A DNA stretch of 64,000 nt from Antarctobacter albus. Its GTDB lineage: Bacteria; Pseudomonadota; Alphaproteobacteria; Rhodobacterales; Rhodobacteraceae. The position numbers and the translations under genes were made by a program. Shown here piece after piece: positions 26,548 to 35,563 of the stretch. The notes under the pieces were generated by a model. It had not been told where the DNA came from. It ran no database searches and saw only the letters and a program-made list of their open reading frames with translations. Each line of letters opens with the position of its first letter. Position 1 is the first letter of the stretch. The stretch covers positions 248,001 to 312,000 of the forward strand of contig NZ_FMZI01000001.1 in assembly GCF_900101505.1 (NCBI RefSeq), written 5' to 3'.

Positions 26548-27872
26548 GCATTCTCTGGCAATCGGCACTGGCGCTGGGGCTGATCCTGGGCCTTCTGGGC
26601 ATCATGACGGTCCTGTCGCGCGTGGCGCGCAGGGGCGACTGGCACCCGGAACTGGCGCGCAAGATCGTGCATGTCCTTGCCTCGGGGCTGGCCATTCCAT
26701 TGCCCTGGCTGTTCGTGGAAGACTGGCCGGTCTGGCTGGTGCTGGGCTTGGCCCTGTCGGCGATGGTGGCCATGCGGACCCCGCTGTTGGCAGGGCCGGG
26801 ACGGGCGCTGCATTCGGTCGAGCGCAAGTCCTGGGGAGACGTTTTGCTGGTGGTCTCGGTGGGGCTGTTGTTCCTGTTGCAGGGGTCGCATCCGGTGCTC
26901 TACATCCTGCCGCTCTCCGTGGTCGCGCTTGGCGATGCCGCCGCCGCGCTGGCCGGCAGTGCCTATGGCCGCAACTTCTACCTGACACCCGATGGCCGCA
27001 AGAGCGTCGAGGGCAGCACCATGTTCCTGCTGGTGACGCTGATCCTGGCCATGATCTGCCTGTTGCTGCTGACCGACATGGGGCGCGGAGAGCTAATCCT
27101 CGCCGCTTTCTGTATCGCGCTTTTCGCCACGGTGATCGAGGCCGACAGCTGGGCCGGGCTGGACAACCTTTTCCTGCCGATGGGTGTCTACCTGTTCCTG
27201 GTCAATTTCTACGGCTGGCCGGACACGGGCGGGCTGACGCGGCTGGTTGCGGCGGCCTTGGCCATGCCGCTGGCCTACGGGTTGAGCCGGGCCGCCGGAA
27301 CCACCGGACAGATCGCCCGCATCCATGCGGTGGCGCTGTTCATGATCCTCTGTGCGGTCCACGTCTGGAACGCGGTCCTGCCGGGGTTGGTCCTGCTGGG
27401 GCACGCGCTGCTTTCGGCCCGGCAAGGAGAGGAGGGGACCGACCGGGGGGCGCTGAACGTGGTGACGGGACTTGCGGCGGTCAGCTTTGCCTTCCTTGCC
27501 ATCGACGTGCCCTGCGCTGCCAGTGGCATCGGGTTTTACGGTATCGGTTGCGCCGCGATTGCCGCGGGGCTGGTGTCCCACGGCCTGCCGGACATGGCGC
27601 GGGGGCTGCGCCTGGGCGCCGGCCTTGCGGCCTGCGGCACGCTTTGGCTGCTGTGGTTCCTGCTGAGCGACCTTAATGTTGGCAGCATGGCCTGGCACGC
27701 GGGGCAAGAGGTGCAGGCGGCGGTGCTGATCCTGCTGGCCGGGCTCTTGCCGCAGGTCTGGCCCGCTTTGTTCCAACGCGGCGCCGAGATCCGGATCACC
27801 GTGCTTGGGGCGTTGCCCGCGCTGTGTCTATATGGCGGCAACTGCCTGCTGAACGGGGGAGCGGGGACATGA
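26544..27872 (+). CDS. Polyprenol/phytol-kinase-like membrane protein
   Basis: 442 residues with 13 or so hydrophobic segments. The N-terminal half has the CTP-dependent polyprenol-kinase pattern: ELARKIVHVLASG (conserved RKxxH), SVVALGDAAAALAGSAYGRN and KSVEGSTMFLLV, as in phytol kinases and SEC59-like dolichol kinases. The C-terminal half (about 230-442) adds further membrane helices without family motif and is longer than usual for these kinases. It probably phosphorylates a prenyl alcohol in the inner membrane. ATGA overlap with the preceding gene. Confidence 0.8.
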   Translation: MSILWQSALALGLILGLLGIMTVLSRVARRGDWHPELARKIVHVLASGLAIPLPWLFVEDWPVWLVLGLALSAMVAMRTPLLAGPGRALHSVERKSWGDVLLVVSVGLLFLLQGSHPVLYILPLSVVALGDAAAALAGSAYGRNFYLTPDGRKSVEGSTMFLLVTLILAMICLLLLTDMGRGELILAAFCIALFATVIEADSWAGLDNLFLPMGVYLFLVNFYGWPDTGGLTRLVAAALAMPLAYGLSRAAGTTGQIARIHAVALFMILCAVHVWNAVLPGLVLLGHALLSARQGEEGTDRGALNVVTGLAAVSFAFLAIDVPCAASGIGFYGIGCAAIAAGLVSHGLPDMARGLRLGAGLAACGTLWLLWFLLSDLNVGSMAWHAGQEVQAAVLILLAGLLPQVWPALFQRGAEIRITVLGALPALCLYGGNCLLNGGAGT

Positions 27873-28717
27873 CGAAACAGTTGCGAGAGTCTGGGGGCGC
27901 GCGGGCCAACCTCTATCCTGGCGGGCCGGAATGGGATGGCGCAGCAACCGCCACAATCGGCGAATTCAAGTGCGACAGTCCCGAAGAGGGCGCCGCGCTG
28001 CTGCGGTCGATCTGCGACGAGGTCAGGACGCAGGGCATAACCCGCGTCCTGGGGCCGATGAGCGGCGACACCTGGCACAGCTACCGCCTGGTGACCGAAA
28101 GCGACGGCACGCCGCCCTTCCTGATGGAACCGCAGAGCGGCCCGCATGACCTTGCCGCCTTCGAGACCGCCGGGTTCAGCCCGGTGTCGCGCTATGTCTC
28201 GGCCCGCGTGACGCCGGAGGCGGGCATCGGCCCGGACCCCGATCCGATGCCCGGTATCGAGATCGCCAACTGGGATGGCAGCGCGCCCGAGGTGCATTTC
28301 GCCGAGGTCCACGCCCTGTCGACCCGCGCCTTTGCGGGCAATGCCTTTTATCAACCCATCGGGCTTGACGCCTTCCTGGCGCTCTACATGCCTTTCGTGC
28401 CCCTGCTGAAGCCGGACCTGATCTTTACCGCCCGTGACGCGGCGACCGGCGCGCTGCAGGGGTATCTTTTCGGCATTCCGAACTACGGGCACGGGGCCAA
28501 TCCCGACACGGTGATCCTGAAAACCTATGCCAGCCTGCGATACGGGCTTGGCCACCACCTGGCCCAGGCCTTTCACGTCCGGGCGCGCGACCTGGGCTAT
28601 GCGCAGGTGATCCACGCGCTGATCCATGAGGCCAATGCCTCGGCCGATCGCAGCCGCCGTCATGGCGGAGAGGTCTTTCGCTGCTACGCGCTGATGGGCC
28701 GAGTGCTGGATGACTGA
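27869..28717 (+). CDS. GNAT-fold N-acyltransferase
   Basis: 282 residues, ATGA-coupled. The C-terminal part (from about residue 145) carries a GNAT-like core: VHALSTRAFAGNAFYQPI, LDAFLALYMPF, then a short strand and LKTYASLRYGLGHHLAQAFH, matching the acyl-CoA pyrophosphate loop plus helix. The N-terminal 130 residues are extra and contain RVLGPMSGDTWHSYR. Two halves suggest a tandem acyltransferase. Substrate unknown; the context is lipid modification. Confidence 0.7.
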   Translation: MTKQLRESGGARANLYPGGPEWDGAATATIGEFKCDSPEEGAALLRSICDEVRTQGITRVLGPMSGDTWHSYRLVTESDGTPPFLMEPQSGPHDLAAFETAGFSPVSRYVSARVTPEAGIGPDPDPMPGIEIANWDGSAPEVHFAEVHALSTRAFAGNAFYQPIGLDAFLALYMPFVPLLKPDLIFTARDAATGALQGYLFGIPNYGHGANPDTVILKTYASLRYGLGHHLAQAFHVRARDLGYAQVIHALIHEANASADRSRRHGGEVFRCYALMGRVLDD

Positions 28718-30128
28718 CCTCGCGCGGCGCTTTTCCCGGGTCGCGGCGGAACAGGGCGCCCGCACCGCGCTGATCACTCCGGCAGAGCGCGTCAGCTTTG
28801 CCGAACTAGAACGGCGCGCCAGCGGTTTCGCCGCCACCTGTGCCAAGCGCGGGTTGGGCAAGGGCGACCGGGTGCTGATCGCCATGCCGGTCGGGGTCGA
28901 TCTGTATGTTGCTTTGGCTGCCTGCTGGCGTCTGGGGGCGGTGGCGGTCTTTCCGGAACCGGCGATGGGGCTGCGGGGGCTGCGCCACGCGGTGGCGGTA
29001 ACCGCACCGAAATTTCTTCTGGCCAGCGGTCTCTATCGGCTGATCCGCCTGCTGCCCCCGCTTTGGTGTTGTCCCCGACTGGCGCCGGCGGATTCGGACC
29101 GCGGGCATGTGCCTGCGGTGGACCTGACCCCGCACGATCCTGCGCTGATCTCTTTCACCTCCGGGTCCACCGGCGCGCCCAAGGCGATCCCGCGCAGCCA
29201 CGGCTTTCTGACCGCGCAATTCCAGGCGGTGCGGCAGGTGCTGGCCACTGAACGCGAGGAAACCGATCTCGTGGCCTTTCCGGTCTTTGCCCTCGTCAAT
29301 CTGGCCGAGGGGCGCCCAACCGTGCTGCCCGACTGGAAACTGACCCGCCCCGAAGATGTCAGCCCCAAGGCGCTGTCGGCCTGGATCCGGCAGACGGGCG
29401 CAACCCGGGCATTGTTGCCGCCCGCGCTGTGCGAGACATTGGCGGCCGCAGAGATCCCGAAGGTGCTGCACAGCGTCTTTACCGGCGGGGGGCCGGTCAA
29501 ACCCGCGCTCGTGGATCGCTTGCGGAACGCCGGTCCGGGGCTGCGGGTGGTTTCCGTCTATGGGTCGACCGAGGCAGAGCCGATTGCCGAATTGGACTGG
29601 GCCGATGTTGGCGCAGAGGATCGCGCCGCGATGGCCGAGGGCGCCGGGCTATTGACCGGGGCGCCTGTTCCGGGGACGCAGGTGCGCATCGTGGCGGATG
29701 AGATCCAGGTGGCCGGCGCGCATGTCAACGCGCACTACCTGGACCCGCAACAGGAAACCGGCACCAAGATCCGCGAAGGCGCGACCGTCTGGCACCGGAC
29801 CGGAGATGCCGGGCGGCTGGACGGGCAGGGGCGGCTCTGGCTCTTGGGGCGAAGCGATGGGGTTGCGCCGGGGCGCGACGGGCCGCTCTATCCCTTCGCG
29901 ATCGAACTGGCAGCCGAAAGCTGGCCGGGTGTCTCCCGCGCCGCGCTGCTATCTGGCGATGGCGGGCCGCTGTTGGTCTACGAGGGCACGGCAGACCCGG
30001 TGGACTGTGCCGCCAAGGCCCGCGCGCTGGGGCTGGCCGATGCGCGCCGGGTCGCGGCCATCCCGCTGGACCGGCGGCACCGGTCCAAGGTCGACTACAC
30101 GGAATTGCGCAGGCTGGTGGCCGGTTAG
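28710..30128 (+). CDS. Acyl-AMP ligase (AMP-dependent synthetase family)
   Basis: 472 residues, overlapping its neighbour by 8 bases. The ATP-binding core SFTSGSTGAPKAIPRSHGFL is textbook; VSVYGSTEAEPI and GDAGRLDGQGRLWLLGRSDG match A5-A8 motifs and a C-terminal Lys lies in RSKVDYTELRR. The overall pattern resembles OleC-type or fatty acyl-AMP ligases, short of a full CoA ligase. It would activate a fatty or prenyl acid for the neighbouring acyltransferase. It ends four bases into the convergent deacetylase gene. Confidence 0.85.
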   Translation: MTDLARRFSRVAAEQGARTALITPAERVSFAELERRASGFAATCAKRGLGKGDRVLIAMPVGVDLYVALAACWRLGAVAVFPEPAMGLRGLRHAVAVTAPKFLLASGLYRLIRLLPPLWCCPRLAPADSDRGHVPAVDLTPHDPALISFTSGSTGAPKAIPRSHGFLTAQFQAVRQVLATEREETDLVAFPVFALVNLAEGRPTVLPDWKLTRPEDVSPKALSAWIRQTGATRALLPPALCETLAAAEIPKVLHSVFTGGGPVKPALVDRLRNAGPGLRVVSVYGSTEAEPIAELDWADVGAEDRAAMAEGAGLLTGAPVPGTQVRIVADEIQVAGAHVNAHYLDPQQETGTKIREGATVWHRTGDAGRLDGQGRLWLLGRSDGVAPGRDGPLYPFAIELAAESWPGVSRAALLSGDGGPLLVYEGTADPVDCAAKARALGLADARRVAAIPLDRRHRSKVDYTELRRLVAG

Positions 30129-30991
30129 ACTGCTTCCGGCCCGGGCACCTCGTCCACCCGCAGGTCATCACGATGTTGGGCGGCGTGACGCGCGATCTCT
30201 TCCAGCGGTGCGAACCAGGCTTCTCCCCGTGTCAGCACCTCTTCCAGCCAGCGTTCCAGAACCTGCCAGCGCGCCAGGCGCCCGGTCAGGAACGGGTGCA
30301 GCACCGGCATCCAGAACCCGCCAACCTCGCGCGCGGCCTCGTATTCCTCGACAAAGGCGCGGATGCCGTCCGAGGGCGCACGCACCGGCATCAGGTATCC
30401 GATTTCCTCGAAATGGGCGAAGGGGGGCCAATCATCGTTGCCCCAGTGCGGGGGCAGTTCGATCAACTCACCTGCGGGCGCCCGCAGCAGGTAGGGCATC
30501 TCGTCCGCCATGAGCGAACTGTCATAGAGTAAACCCTCGGTGATCAGCCGCTCGATCACGCCGGGCGTCGCGTTGTAGACCGGCGCGCGATAGCCGCGCG
30601 GTTTCATTCCCGTGAGACGCTGGTGGACCTCCATCGCGCGCCCGAACAGCTCGGCCTCGCGCGCATCGGAATGCCCCATCGGGTCTTCGTGACGCCAGGA
30701 GTGGTGCCCGATTTCATGCCCGTCCTTCAGGATCATCTCGACCGTCGCGGGGTAGGTTTCCATCACCCAGGCCGGGATGAAGAAGGTCTGCCGCAGACCC
30801 AGCCGCCGGTAGCTGTCCAGGATGCGCGGCACGGCGACGGTCGGCCCGTAGCGGCCCATGCTGACCGGCGCCAACCGCAGGTGCCCGTCTTCGGGACGGG
30901 CGTTGCGGATCAGGCTGTCGGCGTCGATGTCGAATGTGATGGCAGCCGCAAGGCGTTTGCCGTCGGGCCAGGGCAGGGGGTGCAACAACAT
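30125..30991 (-). CDS. NodB-type polysaccharide deacetylase / allantoinase-like amidase
   Basis: 288 residues from an ATG at 30991 after AAAGGAC; the in-frame extension to 31117 has no site. The metal-binding pattern is ITFDIDADS (first Asp pair) and GHEIGHHSWRHED (HxxxH). RQTFFIPAWVMETYP is typical of the PuuE/amidase branch that acts on small ring amides such as allantoin as well as sugars. With a phosphoribosyltransferase and TIM-barrel gene upstream, a heterocycle amidase is as likely as a glycan deacetylase. Cytoplasmic: no signal peptide. Confidence 0.8.
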   Translation of the reverse strand: MLLHPLPWPDGKRLAAAITFDIDADSLIRNARPEDGHLRLAPVSMGRYGPTVAVPRILDSYRRLGLRQTFFIPAWVMETYPATVEMILKDGHEIGHHSWRHEDPMGHSDAREAELFGRAMEVHQRLTGMKPRGYRAPVYNATPGVIERLITEGLLYDSSLMADEMPYLLRAPAGELIELPPHWGNDDWPPFAHFEEIGYLMPVRAPSDGIRAFVEEYEAAREVGGFWMPVLHPFLTGRLARWQVLERWLEEVLTRGEAWFAPLEEIARHAAQHRDDLRVDEVPGPEAV

Positions 30992-31037
30992 GTCGGGTCC
31001 TTTTTGCCTGCAGCCTGCGACCGGCCCGCGCGGCGGA

Positions 31038-31679
31038 TCAAGGGGCGGGGCTGCGCCCGGCGGTGGGAAAGGTGCGCGGCGGAGCATAGCGGGCGAAACT
31101 GCCCAGCGATTGCGCATTGCAGTCCGCCTGCCAGGGGGTGCCGGGCAGCACCGCGCTTGTCACGCTGTAGGTCTCGCGGTAGCGGGCGGTCCTGTCGTTT
31201 TCTTCGACGGCGATGGCCACGAGGCCGGCGACCGTGCCCTGTTGCCGTTCGACCAGGCGGATCGCGCCGTCCATCGTGCCGCCGGTCTCGATCCACTGAT
31301 CGACCAGCAGGACGCGCGTTCCGGGGGCAAAGGCGGGGGTGCGCATCTCCATGTCCTGGGTGCGGCCCGAGTAGTTGCCGTAGCTGACGCTGTCGGTCTC
31401 GACGCAGAGCTTTCCCGCCTTGCGGATGGGCAGGAACCCGCGCCCCAGCCGCGCCGCCAGCGCCGCCCCCAGCACAAAGCCCATCGCGTCCAGCCCCGCC
31501 ACCACGTCGATCTGCCCCGGGTTCAGCTCGGCGCAGAGATCGTCCAGCAGGTCCCCGAAAGCCGTGGAGTTGATGTAGATCGAGGTCGGGTCCAGCCAGG
31601 CGAATTGTGGCCCCTTGGTGTTGGGGGACATCAGCGAAAGATACCACCGGTCGTCGCGGGGGCCTTTGGAATGGGTCAT
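31038..31679 (-). CDS. Type I phosphoribosyltransferase (adenine PRT-like)
   Basis: 213 residues. VVAGLDAMGFVLGAALAARL and RKAGKL are the flexible loop area, and VLLVDQWIETGGTM (123-136) is the PRPP-binding motif. Its ATG overlaps the stop of the TIM-barrel gene upstream by four bases. Type I PRTs convert a base and PRPP to a nucleotide. The N-terminus (MTHSKGPRDDRWYLSLMSPN) and C-terminal Pro-rich tail exceed the usual APRT core, so the base may not be adenine. Confidence 0.8.
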   Translation of the reverse strand: MTHSKGPRDDRWYLSLMSPNTKGPQFAWLDPTSIYINSTAFGDLLDDLCAELNPGQIDVVAGLDAMGFVLGAALAARLGRGFLPIRKAGKLCVETDSVSYGNYSGRTQDMEMRTPAFAPGTRVLLVDQWIETGGTMDGAIRLVERQQGTVAGLVAIAVEENDRTARYRETYSVTSAVLPGTPWQADCNAQSLGSFARYAPPRTFPTAGRSPAP

Positions 31680-32422
31680 GAGCTTGCTCCGTGGGTTCGG
31701 ATGACAGAGAGCAGCGCCGCAAGGCGCGCCGGGTCGATGTTGTAGAAATCGCCCGGCAGGTTGATGCCGGTGGCGACAAGGAAGCAGTTGACCGCATCGC
31801 AATAGCGGGCGGCGTTTTCCGGCGTGATGCCCGAGGCCAGCGCCATCGGTGCCGCGCCCAGCGCGCTGCGGAAGGTCTCGATCTTGGACAGGTCGGCCTC
31901 TTGTCCGGTGGCAATGCCTGAGGTCGTCACCACGTCCATGTAACGGGCCGCGATCCGCGCGGCGGTGGCATACATTTCTGGCGGCACGGGGCGTTGTTTC
32001 TTGAAGGCGACACCGCCGAAGTAGAGACCGTTCCAGCCGCTGTCGGCGCGGATACGGGCCATGCGCGCGGCCTCTGCCTGAACCTGTTCGGCCTCGTCGA
32101 TCCGCGCATCGTCGGCCCAATAGGCCTGAAAGGAGAATCCCTCGCGTGCGAGCCCTGCCAGCACCGGAAAGGCAATGTCGCCGGGCTGGTCCAGAAAGTT
32201 GACGCCCAGCCAGGCCCCAGGTCGTGCGGCCCTGACCTGGCGGAGGATCGGCAGGAAGGGCGCCATCGGGAAATCGTGGTTGATGAGAAAGACACCGGGG
32301 CAGCCCACCTCCAACGCGATGTCGATGTTGGTCAGCGTCTGGTCCCGGTCCAGGACGTGGATGACGGGGGTCACGATGGGCCCCTGTCCGCTTAGCAACT
32401 GTCTAAAATCTGGGCAGGTCAT
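31676..32422 (-). CDS. BtpA/SgcQ-like TIM-barrel protein
   Basis: 248 residues. Strands and loops run IVTPVIHVLDRD, VFLINHDFPM, WLGVNFLDQPGDI, GLYFGGVAFKK, VVTTSGIATG, MALASGITPENAARYCD and FLVATGI, the order expected for the BtpA/SgcQ barrel family. SgcQ-like proteins sit in sugar or nucleoside operons and may act on phosphorylated ribose or base compounds. It begins the leftward operon with the PRT and deacetylase, divergent from a LysR gene. Activity is not established. Confidence 0.65.
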   Translation of the reverse strand: MTCPDFRQLLSGQGPIVTPVIHVLDRDQTLTNIDIALEVGCPGVFLINHDFPMAPFLPILRQVRAARPGAWLGVNFLDQPGDIAFPVLAGLAREGFSFQAYWADDARIDEAEQVQAEAARMARIRADSGWNGLYFGGVAFKKQRPVPPEMYATAARIAARYMDVVTTSGIATGQEADLSKIETFRSALGAAPMALASGITPENAARYCDAVNCFLVATGINLPGDFYNIDPARLAALLSVIRTHGASS

Positions 32423-32496
32423 CGGATCATCTCCCGTATTTCAGACAGAAGCTATGAATCCCTTGGGCATATGAAAAATTTATAATTCTGATAACT

Positions 32497-32515
32497 GCAT
32501 AAGGCGCGACTATGC
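32497..32515. promoter_or_regulatory. Candidate LysR operator (GCATA-N9-TATGC)
   Basis: A symmetric GCATA / TATGC pair separated by nine bases lies just before the LysR start at 32520, within an AT-rich divergent promoter region. The form fits the T-N11-A rule for LysR sites and suggests autoregulation. Confidence 0.4.
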
Positions 32516-32519
32516 TTGC

Positions 32520-33398
32520 ATGGCCACCAATATCCCGACCGACCTTCTTCGCAGCTTCGTCACCGTCGTCGACCTGGGTGGTTTTACCCGCGCGGCGCAG
32601 GCGCTGGGGCGGACCCAGCCCGCCATCAGCCTGCAGATCCGGCGGTTGGAGGACCTTTTGCAGACCAAGTTGATCCGCACCGCGGGGCGGCAGTTCGCGC
32701 TGACGGATGCGGGGGTGGCCCTTGGGCCCTATGCGCGCCAGATGCTGCGGCTGAACGACGATATCGTGGCGCATTTCGGCGATCGGGCGTTGTCCGGGCG
32801 CATCCGTGTCGGCGTGCCCACGGATTTCGCCCATAGTTTCCTGCTCGAGGCGATCGCGGACTTCGCGGTGGCCCATCCCGAGGTCAGCATCGAGATCGAA
32901 AGCCTTCTGTCCAGCGGCCTGCGCACGGCGCTTGCCGCCGACACGCTGGATATCTGCGTGGCCGTGGTGCCTGAGGGTGATGTGCCCTACCTTGTCGAAA
33001 GCGCGCTGGTCGAACCCTTTTGGGCGGTCAAGGACAGTTTCCACCTGGACCCCAGGGCACCCTTGCCGATCCTCTGCCACCCGGAGCCTTGCGAATACGC
33101 CAGCCGGATGCGTAACGCCCTGCGGCTGGCCGGGCGCAGTTGGCGGACCGTGCTGCTGTCACGGGACGTGGCCGGATTGCAGACGGCGGTGCGCGCCGGG
33201 CTGGGGGCCACGGCCCTAACCCCGGCGACATTGATGCCGGGCATGCGGGTGGGCCGCCCGGACGAGGGCTTTCCCCAGTTGGCGCCCCTGCGCATTGGCC
33301 TGTTCTACAAGCACGCCGCGCTGAGCGGGGCCGGGCACGGGCTGGCGCAGCACCTGCTGGAGCATATCCAGAGGTCGCGATCAGCGGTCAAAGCATAA
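32520..33398 (+). CDS. LysR-family transcriptional regulator
   Basis: 292 residues. DLLRSFVTVVDLGGFTRAAQ plus ALGRTQPAISLQIRRLEDLL is the standard HTH, then the effector-binding domain (GRIRVGVPTDFAHSFLLEAI). It is divergent from the BtpA-like, PRT and deacetylase operon and 136 bases upstream of the polyamine-type ABC operon, so it could control one or both. No Shine-Dalgarno is evident; translation may be weak or leaderless. Confidence 0.9.
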   Translation: MATNIPTDLLRSFVTVVDLGGFTRAAQALGRTQPAISLQIRRLEDLLQTKLIRTAGRQFALTDAGVALGPYARQMLRLNDDIVAHFGDRALSGRIRVGVPTDFAHSFLLEAIADFAVAHPEVSIEIESLLSSGLRTALAADTLDICVAVVPEGDVPYLVESALVEPFWAVKDSFHLDPRAPLPILCHPEPCEYASRMRNALRLAGRSWRTVLLSRDVAGLQTAVRAGLGATALTPATLMPGMRVGRPDEGFPQLAPLRIGLFYKHAALSGAGHGLAQHLLEHIQRSRSAVKA

Positions 33399-33417
33399 GA
33401 ATCCTAAATGCAATCAT

Positions 33418-33442
33418 ACCAACTGGAAATTTCCCAGTTGGT
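33418..33442. promoter_or_regulatory. Near-perfect 25-base palindrome ahead of an ABC operon
   Basis: ACCAACTGG (33418-33426) is exactly inverted as CCAGTTGGT (33434-33442) with GGAAATTTCC symmetric in the centre. It lies 20 bases past the LysR stop and 93 before the first transporter gene. No T-tract follows, so it is more likely an operator than a terminator. Confidence 0.55.
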
Positions 33443-33534
33443 CCAATCTGCTCATAGGCTGTGCAGCAGATCGCTTTGGCCGCAGTTCCGCGGATCGGGC
33501 GGCGGATTACAGAACAGACCGACACGGAGGTTCC

Positions 33535-34662
33535 ATGACCAGATCGACCTTTACCCTTTCGCGGCGGCGCCTCCTGGCCGGGGCCGCGGGTGCCGCGCTG
33601 ACGACGCCGATGATCAACCGCGCCTGGGCCGCGGACCCGGTGCAGATCAACATGCTGGCCTGGTACGGCCATGCCGAGCCTGACATCGTGGCCGAGTTCG
33701 AGGCCGCCAACAACGTCAAGTTCGTGCCGAAATACTATGCCGGCGGTGACAATATGCTGGGCCTGATTGCCCAGTCGCCGCCGGGCACCTATGACCTGAT
33801 CCTGTCCGATGCCGAGTTCGTGCAGCAGCTGAACATGGCCGGTTACATCGAGGAGATGGACCCCAGCCTGTACCCCTTCGACGACTTCTGGCCCGAGTAC
33901 CAGAATTTTCCCGGCCACTGGACGGGCGACCAGCTCTGGTCGGTCATGGTGCGTTTCGGGCTCCTGGGTGTCTCCTACAATTCTAACGTGATGACCCGCG
34001 AAGAGGCGATGAGCTACAACGCCTTCTGGAACCCCAAGATCACCGGCAAGCTCGGCCATTTCGACTGGCACCTGCCGTCGCTTGGCCAGGTCTCGCTGTT
34101 GATGGGCAACCGCGATCCGTCGCCCTTCGACATTTCCGAGGACGCCTGGGAGGCGGTCATGGACAAGACGCTGAGCCTGAAACCCCAGGTCGGCGGTTAT
34201 TTCGATTACGGCGGCACCTTCGCAAGCCTCAAGAACGGCGAGATGCTGGCGATGGCGGGCATCGGCGACTGGATCACCGGCGTCCTGCAAAAGGACGGCG
34301 CCCCGGTGGCCAGCGTGATCCCCGAAGAGGGCGGCATCCAGTGGACCGAGAGCTATTCCATCGGCAAGGGCACGACCAAACACGAGATCATCAACAAGTT
34401 CATCAACTACATGCTGAGCCCGGAGGGCCAGGTGAAGTCGATCAAGATGGCCGCCTATCCCGGCCTCTCGCCGCTGAAATCCGGCTGGAAGGCCATCCAG
34501 GAGGCCGACCCGGCCGAGGCGAAACGCTCGGGTCTGATCGAGGGTGACGACCAGTCGCCGATCAAGCTGCTCTCCGAGGGCCGTCTCTTCTTCCGCGACA
34601 TCCCACGCCAGCAGGACCTCGAGGACTGGAACGACTTCTGGTCCGAGTACAAGACCGCCTGA
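33535..34662 (+). CDS. ABC transporter substrate-binding protein, PotD-like, Tat-exported
   Basis: 375 residues. The twin-arginine signal SRRRLLAGAAGAALTTP begins the protein, followed by a PotD-type lobe (INMLAWYGHAEPDIVAEFE, TYDLILSDAEFVQQLNMAGY). Such proteins bind polyamines, opines or other cationic N-compounds. It opens the operon of two permeases, ATPase and amidohydrolase. A 21-base hairpin lies behind it, typical for favouring expression of the binding protein over the membrane genes. Confidence 0.9.
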   Translation: MTRSTFTLSRRRLLAGAAGAALTTPMINRAWAADPVQINMLAWYGHAEPDIVAEFEAANNVKFVPKYYAGGDNMLGLIAQSPPGTYDLILSDAEFVQQLNMAGYIEEMDPSLYPFDDFWPEYQNFPGHWTGDQLWSVMVRFGLLGVSYNSNVMTREEAMSYNAFWNPKITGKLGHFDWHLPSLGQVSLLMGNRDPSPFDISEDAWEAVMDKTLSLKPQVGGYFDYGGTFASLKNGEMLAMAGIGDWITGVLQKDGAPVASVIPEEGGIQWTESYSIGKGTTKHEIINKFINYMLSPEGQVKSIKMAAYPGLSPLKSGWKAIQEADPAEAKRSGLIEGDDQSPIKLLSEGRLFFRDIPRQQDLEDWNDFWSEYKTA

Positions 34663-34675
34663 TCGCAGGCATCGC

Positions 34676-34696
34676 GCCCCGGCCTTGCGCCGGGGC
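34676..34696 (+). terminator. Intercistronic hairpin (attenuator)
   Basis: GCCCCGGC and GCCGGGGC pair perfectly (8 bp, five-base loop) in the gap between the binding protein and permease genes. No T-tract follows, so it is probably a stabiliser or partial terminator. Confidence 0.6.
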
Positions 34697-34720
34697 CTCC
34701 TTCTACCCGGTTCCCCGATC

Positions 34721-35563
34721 ATGTCCAAACGCTTCGATGCCTACCCCTATGTCTGGCGCCTGCCGCTGCTGATCTGGCAGGGGCTGTTCTTTGTCGGCCC
34801 GCTGATCCTGATGGTCGCCATGTCCTTCTGGCTGGTGCGCAACTACCGGATGGAGCCGGACTTCGTCCTGAAGAACTGGGACCGGATGCTGGGGCGCGAC
34901 TATTTCTGGAACGCCTACTGGGTCACGCTCTGGCGCGCGACGCTGGCCGGTGTGCTGGCCAGCCTGATCGCCTTTCCGGCCTCCTACGCGCTGGCCTTCC
35001 GCGTGTCGGAAACCACCCGCCGCTGGGCGATCTTCTTCCTGATCGTGCCTTTTTTCACCTCCTACCTCGTGCGGGTCTACGCCTGGCAGGTGCTGCTGGC
35101 CGAAAGCGGACCGATCAACGCGGTGCTGGGTTTTGGCGGGCTGGGGCCCTTCACCATGCTCAACTCGGGCTTTGGCGCGATGGTGGGCTACATGACCCTC
35201 GTCCTGCCGTTGGTCGTCATCCTGCAGACCTTCAGCCTGGCCGCCATCGACCGCAACCTGATCGAGGCAGCATGGAACCTCGGCGCATCCCCGCGTGAGA
35301 CGCTGTTCCAGGTGATCCTGCCTGCGGCGCGGATTGGTCTGATCCTGGGCGCCACATTTGCCTTCATCCTGTCCTTTGGCGATTTCGTCAGTCCCTTCTA
35401 CCTCGGCGGATCGAAGCCTCCGACGCTTTCGATCCTCATCATCGACACCACCAAGTCCGGCCAGCAATGGCCGCGCGCCGCCGTCGTCGCCATCATGATG
35501 ATCGCCACGCTTTTCGTCGCGGCCTTCGCTGCCGTCGGTGCGGCCTACGGGCGGAGGAAATGA
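34721..35563 (+). CDS. ABC permease, PotB-like
   Basis: 280 residues with six hydrophobic segments. The conserved cytoplasmic EAA loop is LIEAAWNLGASPRETLFQVI, which contacts the ATPase. It is one of two permease subunits of the transporter. Confidence 0.9.
   Translation: MSKRFDAYPYVWRLPLLIWQGLFFVGPLILMVAMSFWLVRNYRMEPDFVLKNWDRMLGRDYFWNAYWVTLWRATLAGVLASLIAFPASYALAFRVSETTRRWAIFFLIVPFFTSYLVRVYAWQVLLAESGPINAVLGFGGLGPFTMLNSGFGAMVGYMTLVLPLVVILQTFSLAAIDRNLIEAAWNLGASPRETLFQVILPAARIGLILGATFAFILSFGDFVSPFYLGGSKPPTLSILIIDTTKSGQQWPRAAVVAIMMIATLFVAAFAAVGAAYGRRK

Noticed and set aside
33399-33534. Rho-independent terminator after the LysR gene
   Set aside because: The palindrome at 33418-33442 has no T-tract, so it is listed as a candidate operator instead.
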